Source: Thalassobius sp049116315
Lineage (GTDB): Bacteria; Pseudomonadota; Alphaproteobacteria; Rhodobacterales; Rhodobacteraceae
NCBI GenBank assembly: GCA_049116315.1
Contig: JAGDZD010000015.1
Coordinates: forward strand, 62,001 to 126,000
Reading direction: 5' to 3'
Length of the DNA: 64,000 nt
Positions 25,173 through 33,385 of the stretch are shown here, in pieces. Every line of letters starts with the position of its first letter. Position 1 is the stretch's first letter. Made by a program: the position numbers and the translations under genes. The notes beneath the pieces were generated by a model that worked only from the letters and a program-made list of their open reading frames with translations, was not told where the DNA came from and searched no databases.

Positions 25173-26360
25173 CTACTCTACCAACAGCTCTTTGATCACC
25201 GAATTCAACACCATGCGCCCGTCTGGGGTCACATTCAGGCGCTCCTTAGCGTGTTGGACCATCCCGATATCACTGAGATAGCTCAATCTCTCTGGGTTCA
25301 AGGGCTGACCGGCCAGTTGGGTGAAACGGTTCAGATCGATGCCGTCGGTGACCCGCAAGCCCATCATGAGGTATTCATTTGCTTGGTCTTTGAGAGGCAC
25401 GATGGTGCGTGTCTCTGCAGGCGTGCCGGCTTCGGTGCTGTGCAGCCATTTGCCCGGCGTGAGCTCTGTTTCCGTAGCGTATTTGGCGCCATCAAGTGTC
25501 AAACGCCCGTGAGCGCCGGGGCCAATGCCGATATAGTCGCCATAGCGCCAATAAATTAGATTGTGGCGCGATTCCGAGCCGGGGTTGGCATGATTAGAGA
25601 CTTCATAGGCCTCCAGACCCGCTGCATCGCATATCTCTTGTGTGGCGACATACATGTCCGCCGCCGTGTCATCTTCGGGCAGACCGCGCAGCTTGCCATG
25701 ATTGTAGCGGTCGCCAAACGCAGTGCCCTGTTCGATGGTCAGTTGATAAAGAGACAGGTGATCGATCGCCATCGTTAAGGCGGTCGAAAGCTCGCGTTTC
25801 CAATCTGAAAGCGTTTGATCTTGGCGCGCATAGATCAGATCAAAGCTGACCCGCTCAAACTGAGCCCGAGCAATGTCAAAGGCGGCTTGTGCTTCGGCGA
25901 CGGAGTGCAGTCGACCCAGACGTTTTAGATCAACATCATTCAGAGCTTGGATGCCCATCGACACCCGGTTGACCCCAGCCTGAGCATAGTCGCGGAACCG
26001 GCCAGCTTCGACAGATCCAGGGTTGGCCTCTAGCGTCACCTCAAGGTCATTGGCCTGAGGCCAGTTTTGTCGGATTTTGGCAAGGATCGCATCAACCACA
26101 AAGGGCTGCATCAAACTGGGGGTGCCACCGCCAAAAAAGACCGAGGTTAGAACGCGATTGGGCACTTCTGCGGCGTATCGATCCAGCTCTGACAGATAGG
26201 CGGCAAGCCAGCGCTTTTGATCGATTTCACGCGCAACGTGGCTGTTGAAATCGCAATAGGGGCATTTGGCTTGGCAGAACGGCCAATGAATATACAGGCC
26301 AAAGCCGCCGTTCTGCCAATCTTCAGTCAAAACAACCTGCAACCAGCTTGGCAAAGGCAT
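25173..26360 (-). CDS. hemW: Radical SAM heme chaperone HemW
   Basis: This protein of about 395 residues resembles the oxygen-independent coproporphyrinogen oxidase family, but the neighbourhood next to rdgB and rph is that of HemW, a heme-trafficking chaperone. The radical SAM motif CQAKCPYCDF (C-x3-C-x2-C) follows GLYIHWPF near residue 25. Later parts show FFGGGTPSLM, TLEANPGS, RVSMGIQALND and the C-terminal HemW domain with YLMMGLRVTDG. The start is unsure: ATG 26360 is used, GTG 26366 and TTG 26330 (close to the start of the conserved domain) are possible; all overlap the end of rdgB. Confidence 0.92.
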   Translation of the reverse strand: MPLPSWLQVVLTEDWQNGGFGLYIHWPFCQAKCPYCDFNSHVAREIDQKRWLAAYLSELDRYAAEVPNRVLTSVFFGGGTPSLMQPFVVDAILAKIRQNWPQANDLEVTLEANPGSVEAGRFRDYAQAGVNRVSMGIQALNDVDLKRLGRLHSVAEAQAAFDIARAQFERVSFDLIYARQDQTLSDWKRELSTALTMAIDHLSLYQLTIEQGTAFGDRYNHGKLRGLPEDDTAADMYVATQEICDAAGLEAYEVSNHANPGSESRHNLIYWRYGDYIGIGPGAHGRLTLDGAKYATETELTPGKWLHSTEAGTPAETRTIVPLKDQANEYLMMGLRVTDGIDLNRFTQLAGQPLNPERLSYLSDIGMVQHAKERLNVTPDGRMVLNSVIKELLVE

Positions 26361-26931
26361 CTGCACGATGGCTCATCGCTTGTTTCTTGGCGGGATCCAT
26401 TTCCCCAAAGGTAATGTCATGGCCATTGGGCACAAACATCGGGTCATAGCCAAAACCACCATCGCCCCGCATGGGCCACGTGACCTGACCCTCTACGCGA
26501 CCTTCAAAGATCTCGTCGTGGCCGTCTGGCCAAGCCAGGCAAAGCGTGCAGTTGAACGCCGCGGTGCGTGGAAAGGCGGCATTCTTCTCTTCAAGCAACG
26601 TCCACGTCTTGGTCATCGCCATCGGGAAATCGCGCCCGTTTGGCGTTTCAGCCCAATCCGCGGTGTAAACACCGGGCTGGCCATCCAACGCGTCAACTGT
26701 GATGCCACTGTCATCCGACAATGCGGGCAAACCAGTCTCTGTTGCAGCGTAATGTGCCTTGATACGGGCATTGCCAGCAAAGGTGTCTTCGGTTTCTTCC
26801 GGCTCTTGCAGACCATGATCCGCGGCCGAAGTCACGGTGATGCCGAAGGGGGCCAGCAAAGCTGCGATCTCTCGCAGCTTGCCTTTGTTGTGGCTGGCCA
26901 TGACCAGCTCTGTGCCGTCGAACTTACGCAT
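26323..26931 (-). CDS. rdgB: XTP/dITP diphosphatase
   Basis: This 202-residue Ham1/RdgB enzyme removes deaminated purine nucleotides (dITP, XTP) from the pool to prevent their incorporation into DNA. The N-terminal LVMASHNKGKLREIAALL, the central LPALSDDSGITVDALDG with catalytic acids, and DGGFGYDPMFVPNGHD plus KQAMSHRADAFAKL at the C-terminus are all family signatures. The start at ATG 26931 overlaps the rph stop by eight bases, and its end overlaps hemW. It is part of a rph-rdgB-hemW-DUF454 operon. Confidence 0.97.
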   Translation of the reverse strand: MRKFDGTELVMASHNKGKLREIAALLAPFGITVTSAADHGLQEPEETEDTFAGNARIKAHYAATETGLPALSDDSGITVDALDGQPGVYTADWAETPNGRDFPMAMTKTWTLLEEKNAAFPRTAAFNCTLCLAWPDGHDEIFEGRVEGQVTWPMRGDGGFGYDPMFVPNGHDITFGEMDPAKKQAMSHRADAFAKLVAGCFD

Positions 26932-27640
26932 TTACAGCGGCCCGCTGCAGCGCGACCAATTCGTCTACGCCTTTCTCAGCCAGATCCAACAGTTGGTTCA
27001 TCTGGTCACGGGAATAGGTCGAACCTTCGGCGGACATCTGCACTTCGATCAGGCGCTTGTTGGCCAGCATGATAAAGTTGCCGTCCACTCCAGCTTCGCT
27101 GTCTTCGGGATAATCCAGATCCAACACCGGCTGACCGGCATAGATACCGCAGCTGACTGCTGCGACGGGTTCAACAAGCGGATCGGTGACCACGTCACCG
27201 GCCTTCATCAATTTGTTTACAGCCAACCGCAGTGCAACCCAGCCACCGGTGATCGATGCACAACGTGTGCCGCCATCCGCTTGGATGACATCGCAATCGA
27301 CCGTGATCTGGCGTTCGCCCAAGGCAACCCGATCAACACCGGCGCGCAATGAACGGCCAATCAGACGCTGAATCTCAACTGTACGACCACCTTGCTTGCC
27401 GCTGGCAGCTTCGCGACGCATGCGCGATGTGGTTGAGCGGGGCAGCATGCCATATTCCGCAGTAACCCAGCCGAGGCCAGACCCTTTGATGAAGGGAGGT
27501 ACGCGGTCTTCGATTGTCGCGGTACACAGGACATGCGTATCGCCCATACGGATCATGCACGATCCTTCGGCGTGTTTTGTCACCCCAGTTTCGATTGAAA
27601 CCGAACGCATTTCGTCTAAGTTTCTTCCAGATGGCCGCAT
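26924..27640 (-). CDS. rph: Ribonuclease PH
   Basis: This 238-residue phosphorolytic 3'-5' exoribonuclease trims the 3' ends of tRNA precursors. The N-terminus MRPSGRNLDEMRSVSIETGV with the RPDGR-like motif, then WVTAEYGMLPRSTTSR, IGRSLRAGVD, ITVDCDVIQADGGTR with the catalytic aspartates, and DPLVEPVAAVSCGI are characteristic. The length is normal and the protein looks intact. It is the first gene of the minus-strand operon, divergent from hrcA across 113 bases that must contain both promoters. Confidence 0.98.
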   Translation of the reverse strand: MRPSGRNLDEMRSVSIETGVTKHAEGSCMIRMGDTHVLCTATIEDRVPPFIKGSGLGWVTAEYGMLPRSTTSRMRREAASGKQGGRTVEIQRLIGRSLRAGVDRVALGERQITVDCDVIQADGGTRCASITGGWVALRLAVNKLMKAGDVVTDPLVEPVAAVSCGIYAGQPVLDLDYPEDSEAGVDGNFIMLANKRLIEVQMSAEGSTYSRDQMNQLLDLAEKGVDELVALQRAAVNA

Positions 27641-27703
27641 GATGGTCCCCTAATTTGATTTGGTGACGGGATACAGGGCCAATGACCTATAGCGCAAGTC
27701 CGA

Positions 27704-27732
27704 TTGACCTTTGTGACACATCCTCTTTAATG
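27704..27732 (+). promoter_or_regulatory. Candidate promoter for hrcA-grpE
   Basis: TTGACC at 27704-27709, a 17-base spacer and TTAATG at 27727-27732, 21 bases before the hrcA start. The -10 element is poor. I see no CIRCE inverted repeat (TTAGCACTC type) in this gap. Confidence 0.3.
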
Positions 27733-27753
27733 GCTTGCAGCGGGGTGAAGTGA

Positions 27754-28818
27754 ATGAGCGGTGGCGAAAATATTCTGAACGAGATGAACGATCGCTCACG
27801 CGAGGTGTTTCGGCGCGTTGTTGAGGGGTATTTGTCCAACGGCGAACCCGTCGGTTCGCGAAGCTTGACGCGCGAGATGAGCGAAAAAGTCAGCGCCGCA
27901 ACTGTGCGAAACGTGATGCAGGATCTTGAGTATATGGGCCTGCTGGACAGCCCGCATGTCTCGGCAGGGCGCATTCCAACCCAATCTGGCCTTCGGATGT
28001 TTGTTGATGGTCTGCTAGAGGTGCGCGATCTTGATAACAACGATCGCCATATGCTGGATCAAACCGTGTCCGCGCCCAGTGGTGACGTGCCTGACATTTT
28101 GAACCGCGTCAGCACCGCCTTGTCCGGAGTGACCCAAGGCGCAAGCTTGGTCCTGGCGCCCAAACATGAAGCCCCGATCAAACATGTGGAGTTTGTGTCG
28201 TTGGGCCATGACCGGGCTTTGGTGGTGTTGGTCTTTGCAGATGGGCAGGTTGAAAACCGGATTTTTTCACCGCCTGCAGGGCAAACACCCTCTTCGATGC
28301 GCGAAGCGGCCAACTTTGTGAATGCATTGGTTGAGGGGCGTACCTTGTCTGATTTGCAAGGAGCGATTCGCCAACAGATCGATCAGCGCCGGCAAGAAAT
28401 CGATACGCTGGCAAAAGACCTAATCGAAAGCGGATTGGCGGTTTGGTCGGGCGAAGAAGACCAAGATGAACGTCTGATTGTACGTGGCCGGTCAAATTTA
28501 CTGCAATCTGAAGGGGATGAAGAGGATCTGAGCCGGATCCGAACGCTGTTTGACGACCTTGAGCGCAAGCGTGACATCGCAGATTTCCTTGATTTGACCG
28601 AAACCGGAGAGGGTGTTCGCATTTTTATTGGCTCTGAGAACAAACTTTTTTCACTTTCGGGTTCCTCTTTGGTCGTGTCTCCATATATGAACGCTGATCG
28701 TAAGATAGTGGGTGCGGTCGGGGTCATTGGACCTACTCGATTGAATTATGGTCGCATCGTACCAATAGTTGACTACACGGCACAGCTGGTAGGTCGGATG
28801 ATCTCCGAGCGCAGCTAA
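27754..28818 (+). CDS. hrcA: Heat-inducible transcription repressor HrcA
   Basis: This 354-residue repressor binds CIRCE operators in front of chaperonin operons and is itself folded by GroEL. The N-terminal winged helix shows LNEMNDRSREVFRRVVEGYL, SNGEPVGSRSLTREM and SAATVRNVMQDLEYMGLL, followed by SPHVSAGRIPTQSGLRMFVD, all canonical. The GAF-like core continues with VEFVSLGHDRALVVLV and the C-terminus GAVGVIGPTRLNYGRIVPIV. grpE follows 16 bases later, a common alphaproteobacterial pair. No CIRCE copy is seen inside this window, so its targets lie elsewhere. Confidence 0.97.
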   Translation: MSGGENILNEMNDRSREVFRRVVEGYLSNGEPVGSRSLTREMSEKVSAATVRNVMQDLEYMGLLDSPHVSAGRIPTQSGLRMFVDGLLEVRDLDNNDRHMLDQTVSAPSGDVPDILNRVSTALSGVTQGASLVLAPKHEAPIKHVEFVSLGHDRALVVLVFADGQVENRIFSPPAGQTPSSMREAANFVNALVEGRTLSDLQGAIRQQIDQRRQEIDTLAKDLIESGLAVWSGEEDQDERLIVRGRSNLLQSEGDEEDLSRIRTLFDDLERKRDIADFLDLTETGEGVRIFIGSENKLFSLSGSSLVVSPYMNADRKIVGAVGVIGPTRLNYGRIVPIVDYTAQLVGRMISERS

Positions 28819-28834
28819 AGTTGGAAGGTGGCAC

Positions 28835-29389
28835 ATGCCAAAAGAAAACGAATTTCTCGACGATATCGAGGCAGCCGAAGCAGATGCGTTTGCTGAGGAA
28901 GAGCTAGAGATCTCGGATGAAGAGGTAGAAGTCGATAGCCTGCGCGCAGAGCGGGACGACTACAAAGACAAATTTATGCGGGCTTTGGCAGATGCCGAAA
29001 ACTCGCGCAAGCGGGCGGATAAGCAACGTCGTGAAGCTGAGCAGTATGGCGGTTCCAAACTGGCCCGCGATATGCTGCCGGTCTATGACAATCTTAGCCG
29101 CGCGATGGAAGCTGTGACCGAAGAGCAGCGCGAACAGGTTGGTCCGATGCTGGAAGGCATTGAATTGACGCTGCGCGAATTGCGCAACGTGTTCAAAAAG
29201 CACGGCATCGAGGTCATTGCGCCAGAAGTTGGCGACAAATTTGATCCCCAACAACACGAAGCAATGTTCGAAGCCCCGGTGCCAGGCACCAAAGCAGGCG
29301 AGATCATTCAGGTTTCTGCCGAAGGCTTTATGCTTCATGATCGACTGCTGCGCCCAGCTCAGGTTGGCGTCAGCTCGATGACTGGCTAA
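28835..29389 (+). CDS. grpE: Nucleotide exchange factor GrpE
   Basis: This 184-residue co-chaperone releases ADP from DnaK. The N-terminal third is very acidic (EEELEISDEEVEVDS). A long coiled coil follows (RAERDDYKDKFMRALADAEN, RKRADKQRREAEQYG), then the four-helix bundle with LPVYDNLSRAM and the beta-wing head with FDPQQHEAMFEAPVPGTKAG and VSAEGFMLHDRLLRPAQVGVS. The length is normal. It is co-transcribed with hrcA, and a strong terminator begins 22 bases after its stop. dnaK is not in the window. Confidence 0.97.
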   Translation: MPKENEFLDDIEAAEADAFAEEELEISDEEVEVDSLRAERDDYKDKFMRALADAENSRKRADKQRREAEQYGGSKLARDMLPVYDNLSRAMEAVTEEQREQVGPMLEGIELTLRELRNVFKKHGIEVIAPEVGDKFDPQQHEAMFEAPVPGTKAGEIIQVSAEGFMLHDRLLRPAQVGVSSMTG

Positions 29390-29410
29390 ACAAACGCAAG
29401 ATTTTCTGCT

Positions 29411-29440
29411 AAAAGCTCCCGTATTTTCGGGAGCTTTTTT
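29411..29440 (+). terminator. Rho-independent terminator after grpE, merging with the next gene's start
   Basis: AAAAGCTCCCG and CGGGAGCTTTT form an 11-base-pair stem with a six-base loop and a T6 tail that ends right at the ATG of the next gene (29441). The GGGAG in the descending arm is also the only ribosome-binding site available to that gene. Confidence 0.92.
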
Positions 29441-30481
29441 ATGAAACATTGGTTTGTCTCTGGTCTTGTCTGGCTGTGCGTTGCTTCGGCGTCGATGGCC
29501 CAGTCTTATCCTGACTACGAAAACATTTACGTAAACGACTATGCGGATTTGCTAGGCAGCTCGCAGGAATCAGATCTGATTTCGCGTCTGAGTACCCTTA
29601 GAAACGACCATGGAATTGAATTCACCGTCATTACGATCAATCGAATGTCTGACTTTGGGCATTCGGGTGCCATCGAACCCTTTGCCACCGGTTTGTTCAA
29701 CCATTGGGGGGTTGGGGACGCTGCAAAAAATGACGGCGTGATGATGTTGATCGCGCGGTATGACCGAACCTTGCGCATAGAGGTTGGCAGCGGTTACGGC
29801 ACCAGCAAAAACCAACCCATGCAGGCCATCATTGATGGCGTTATTATTCCCGAGTTCAAAGAAGATCGATATGCGCGCGGCATAATTGCCGGCGTTGACG
29901 AGGTGATCCTGAATCTGACCGGCGAAGGGGGCATAGATCTAATCTATGAACCGGGCGCCGAAACCGAAAGTGTATTTCATCGATTTTCTGACTGGATCTT
30001 GATGGCAAGCGGTGCGGGCCTGGCGGGTGCGGCATGGCGCGCGAACCGTGTCTGGCAAAGACGGCGGCCGCGCCTTTGTCCCGTTGATGGGCAAAAGATG
30101 CATCGGATCCGCGATGAAGATGACGATGCTTATCTGACAGGTGGGAGGCTGACTGAGGAAAAGCTAAAGAGTGTGGATTACGACATCTGGGAATGTCCGA
30201 CCTGCGCTCATCACACGATACTGTCGTACAAGCGATGGTTTTCAAACCATGGCGTTTGTCGCAGCTGCGGCTTCCAAACCGTGGAACGCGACTCAACCAT
30301 TTTGAAAAGCGCCACAACCTCTAGCACCGGATTAAGGCGGTTAGATTACCATTGCCAGCATTGTGACGACCAATACAGCGTACAAGTCACGACGCCGCGT
30401 GTGTCCAAAAGCTCGTCTTCTTCCTCCGGCTCGTTTGGCGGTGGCAGCTCTTCGGGTGGCGGGGCCTCTGGTAGCTGGTGA
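29441..30481 (+). CDS. Exported TPM-domain protein with zinc-ribbon-like C-terminal region
   Basis: The 346-residue product has a signal peptide ending at SMAQ, then a TPM (YgcG-type) domain from about residue 27 to 150: YVNDYADLLGSSQESDL, GIEFTVITINRMSD, FNHWGVGDAAKNDGVMMLIA and RIEVGSGYG. One membrane segment follows (WILMASGAGLAGAAW). After it come cysteine pairs CPTC, CRSC and CQHC plus a single CPVD, which could bind zinc on the cytoplasmic side, and a Ser/Gly tail ending GGGASGSW, a common ending of this family. TPM proteins occur in PSII repair in plants and as bacterial membrane proteins; the function here is unknown. The start codon touches the grpE terminator, so its expression is unusual. 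The stop abuts that of mutS. Confidence 0.82.
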   Translation: MKHWFVSGLVWLCVASASMAQSYPDYENIYVNDYADLLGSSQESDLISRLSTLRNDHGIEFTVITINRMSDFGHSGAIEPFATGLFNHWGVGDAAKNDGVMMLIARYDRTLRIEVGSGYGTSKNQPMQAIIDGVIIPEFKEDRYARGIIAGVDEVILNLTGEGGIDLIYEPGAETESVFHRFSDWILMASGAGLAGAAWRANRVWQRRRPRLCPVDGQKMHRIRDEDDDAYLTGGRLTEEKLKSVDYDIWECPTCAHHTILSYKRWFSNHGVCRSCGFQTVERDSTILKSATTSSTGLRRLDYHCQHCDDQYSVQVTTPRVSKSSSSSSGSFGGGSSSGGGASGSW

Positions 30482-33124
30482 TTACGCTTTGCCGATTTCC
30501 TTAAGCTCGTACAGAATGGCCAAAGCGTCACGCGGGCTCAACTCGTCTGGCAAAATTTCATCCAGTCTCTGTTTCAGCGGATCAGGCCCTTGTTCTGCCT
30601 GAACAGGCAGCGGAGGAGGGGCCGCTGAAAACAGCGGAAGATCGTCGATAACCGCCTGCTTTTTGCCGCCCTCTCGCTCGCCTTTTTCCAAGGCATCGAG
30701 AACGACACGGGCCCGTTCGACGACAGAGTCAGGCAGGCCCGCCAGTTTGGCCACCTGAACCCCATAAGAGCGATCCGCCGCACCCTTGCGCACCTCATGC
30801 AGGAAGATGACGTCGCCTTCAAACTCCTTCACCGCGACGGTGGCATTCTCAACCCCGTCAAGTTTGCCCGAAAGGTTGGTCATTTCGTGGTAATGCGTCG
30901 CAAACAAAGCACGGCATCGGTTGGTGTTGTGCAGATGTTCCAATGTGGCCCAAGCGATTGAAAGGCCGTCATAGGTGGCTGTGCCGCGACCAATCTCATC
31001 CAATATGACCAATGCATGGTCATCGGCCTGATTCAGAATGGCGGCGGTTTCGACCATTTCCACCATGAAAGTCGAGCGCCCGCGCGCCAAATCATCAGAG
31101 GCGCCAACCCGGCTGAACAGCTGACTGACAATGCCCACGTTGGCGCTGCGCGCCGGAACATAGCTGCCCATTTGCGCCAGCAATGCGATCAAGGCGTTTT
31201 GGCGCAGGAAAGTCGACTTACCGGCCATGTTCGGACCCGTCAGCAACCAAATGTCCGCACCATCGCTGCCATCTGCGAGATCACAATCATTGGCAATGAA
31301 GGGGCCACCGCCCTGTTTGCGCAGCGCTTGCTCGACAACGGGATGACGTCCACCTTCGATTTGAAGGATGCGCGATTTATCCACCGTGGGGCGGGACCAA
31401 TTTTCAATGGTCGCCAGTTCGGCCAGTGACGTGGCAAGATCAAGCTCTGCCAAGCCGCGCGACGCCGCCCCGACCAAATCAACATGGTCTAGGATCTGGG
31501 TGCGCAGCGCCTCAAACAGGGTCTTCTCAATCTCAAGCGACCGACCGCCAGCATTCAGGATCTTGGTTTCCATTTCAGACAGCGGAACGGTGGTAAAGCG
31601 CACTTGGTTGGCGGTAGTTTGGCGATGCTTGAACGTGTCCGACAGGGGTTCGGATAGCATTTTTTCGGCATGGGTCGCGGTGACCTCGACGAAATACCCC
31701 AAGACATTGTTGTGTTTGATCTTAAGGGCGGAAATACCGGTTTCCTGCTGGTATTGAGCCTGCATGCCCGCGATCACACCACGACCTTCGTCGCGCAGTT
31801 TACGCATTTCATCAAGTTCGGCGTCATATCCCGGCGCAATAAACCCGCCGTCACGCGCCAACAGCGGAGGCTCCGCAATCAAGGCTTGATCCAAAACATC
31901 TAACAGCGTGTCGTGACCCGTAAGGGCCGCCGCCGCCGCCCCAAGCAGAGCTGGCAGTTGGTGCGCATCAAGACGTGACGAAATTTGATCCGCCTGCGTC
32001 AACCCGCTGCGGATCGCAGCAAGATCGCGTGGCCCCCCGCGATCTAAACCAAGGCGGGACAACGCACGATCCAAATCAGGCACGGCGCGCAGATCTGATC
32101 GCATATGTTGGCGCAGTTGGCTTTGATCAACCGCAAAATCGATGGCTTCCAGCCGGGCTTGGATCACATCCAATACACGGGAAGGGCTGGACAGGCGACG
32201 CTCTAGCAGGCGCGCACCGGCCGCTGTCACTGTATGATCGACCACAGACAGCAAAGATCCGGCCCGCCCGCCATTCATGGCTTGGGTCAGTTCAAGATTT
32301 CGCCGGGTTGCGGCGTCAATTTGGACAACGCGGGCTTCGGTTTCGCGTTGGGGCTTGCCCAACAATGGGAGTTTGCCCTTCTGCGTGATCTCTAGGTATT
32401 CAACGATCGCACCCATCGCCGAAATCTCGGCGCGGCTATAGGCGCCAAAGGGTTCAAGCGATGCCACCTGAAACAAGGAGCACAGCCGTTTTTCAGCGCT
32501 AGAGCTGTCAAAACTGGCACGCGAAAGGGGCGTCAATGACGCGCCAGATTCAGAGACTAATTCAGCCAAATCTGTTTCATTCGCTTCTGAGACAATCACT
32601 TCGGAGGGCATCAAACGCGCCAGTTCCGGGCCCAGTCGCACCTGTGCCAACGGCATGGCGTGAAATTCCCCAGTGGAAATATCCACCCAAGCCAACGCCG
32701 CCTCGTCGCGCACAATTGCATAGGCGCATAAAAAGTTGTGCCGGCGTGCCTCAAGCAAGGAATCTTCGGTCAAGGTGCCGGGGGTGACAAGCCGGACCAC
32801 TTCGCGACGCACAACAGATTTGGACCCGCGTTTTTTGGCTTCGGCGGGGCTTTCCATTTGTTCACAGACGGCCACGCGAAAACCTTTGCGGATCAAGGTT
32901 AGAAAGTAACCTTCTGCCGCGTGATGCGGGACGCCGCACATGGGGATGTCTTCACCCTCGTGCTTGCCGCGCTTGGTCAGCGCAATGTCCAAAGCCTCCG
33001 CTGCGGCCACAGCATCCTCAAAGAACATCTCATAGAAATCGCCCATCCGATAAAACAGCAACGCGTCTTTGTATTGGGCTTTGATTTCGAGAAATTGCGC
33101 CATCATCGGCGTTACTGCGGCCAC
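30482..33124 (-). CDS. mutS: DNA mismatch repair protein MutS
   Basis: This 880-residue ATPase recognises mismatches. The N-terminal mismatch-binding domain shows YRMGDFYEMFFEDA, the Phe-x-Glu motif, and IPMCGVPHHAAEGYF. The ATPase domain has LLTGPNMAGKSTFLRQNALI (Walker A), ASDDLARGRSTFMVEM, and LVILDEIGRGTATYDGLSIA (Walker B), then the helix-turn-helix region SYGVQVAKLAGLPDSV. I chose GTG 33124: AAGGGG lies seven bases ahead and it gives MAAVTPMMAQFLEIKAQY, the usual beginning. The frame is open for another 53 codons (to ATG 33277 or beyond), but that part has no family character. Its stop abuts the TPM gene's stop with no spacer. Confidence 0.96.
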   Translation of the reverse strand: MAAVTPMMAQFLEIKAQYKDALLFYRMGDFYEMFFEDAVAAAEALDIALTKRGKHEGEDIPMCGVPHHAAEGYFLTLIRKGFRVAVCEQMESPAEAKKRGSKSVVRREVVRLVTPGTLTEDSLLEARRHNFLCAYAIVRDEAALAWVDISTGEFHAMPLAQVRLGPELARLMPSEVIVSEANETDLAELVSESGASLTPLSRASFDSSSAEKRLCSLFQVASLEPFGAYSRAEISAMGAIVEYLEITQKGKLPLLGKPQRETEARVVQIDAATRRNLELTQAMNGGRAGSLLSVVDHTVTAAGARLLERRLSSPSRVLDVIQARLEAIDFAVDQSQLRQHMRSDLRAVPDLDRALSRLGLDRGGPRDLAAIRSGLTQADQISSRLDAHQLPALLGAAAAALTGHDTLLDVLDQALIAEPPLLARDGGFIAPGYDAELDEMRKLRDEGRGVIAGMQAQYQQETGISALKIKHNNVLGYFVEVTATHAEKMLSEPLSDTFKHRQTTANQVRFTTVPLSEMETKILNAGGRSLEIEKTLFEALRTQILDHVDLVGAASRGLAELDLATSLAELATIENWSRPTVDKSRILQIEGGRHPVVEQALRKQGGGPFIANDCDLADGSDGADIWLLTGPNMAGKSTFLRQNALIALLAQMGSYVPARSANVGIVSQLFSRVGASDDLARGRSTFMVEMVETAAILNQADDHALVILDEIGRGTATYDGLSIAWATLEHLHNTNRCRALFATHYHEMTNLSGKLDGVENATVAVKEFEGDVIFLHEVRKGAADRSYGVQVAKLAGLPDSVVERARVVLDALEKGEREGGKKQAVIDDLPLFSAAPPPLPVQAEQGPDPLKQRLDEILPDELSPRDALAILYELKEIGKA

Positions 33125-33290
33125 GTCTGTCCCCTTGTTTGGTTTGGCAGACAGTACAAATCCCTGACCCGACACGAAAGGCGAAAACGAAGGCCATATC
33201 GCAGTTCGTGCAGCCAAATTGAGATTGTGTTCACTTGGGTTGAACCGTTGGTTGTCGTGAGTGGCGTTGGTATCCATCACCATTTAGTGC

Positions 33291-33330
33291 GTCTCAAATC
33301 GAAAATGTCATGCGCTAGCAGAGTTGAGAC
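33291..33330. repeat. Spaced 7-bp inverted repeat in the mutS-maeB intergenic region
   Basis: GTCTCAA at 33291-33297 and TTGAGAC at 33324-33330 form a perfect inverted repeat with 26 bases between. The right half overlaps a possible -35 TTGAGA (33324) with TAAGAC 17 bases later, ahead of maeB. It could be an operator or chance. Confidence 0.25.
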
Positions 33331-33385
33331 CTTTCGCTGAGCGCGCTAAGACTCGTGGATTGCAAAAAACACGGGCCAGAAAACG

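Noticed and set aside
25173..26360. Calling this gene coproporphyrinogen III dehydrogenase (hemN)
   Set aside because: The rdgB-rph neighbourhood, the short length and the start of the protein fit HemW, not HemN.
27641..27753. CIRCE operator between rph and hrcA
   Set aside because: No TTAGCACTC-N9-GAGTGCTAA-like inverted repeat is present in this gap.
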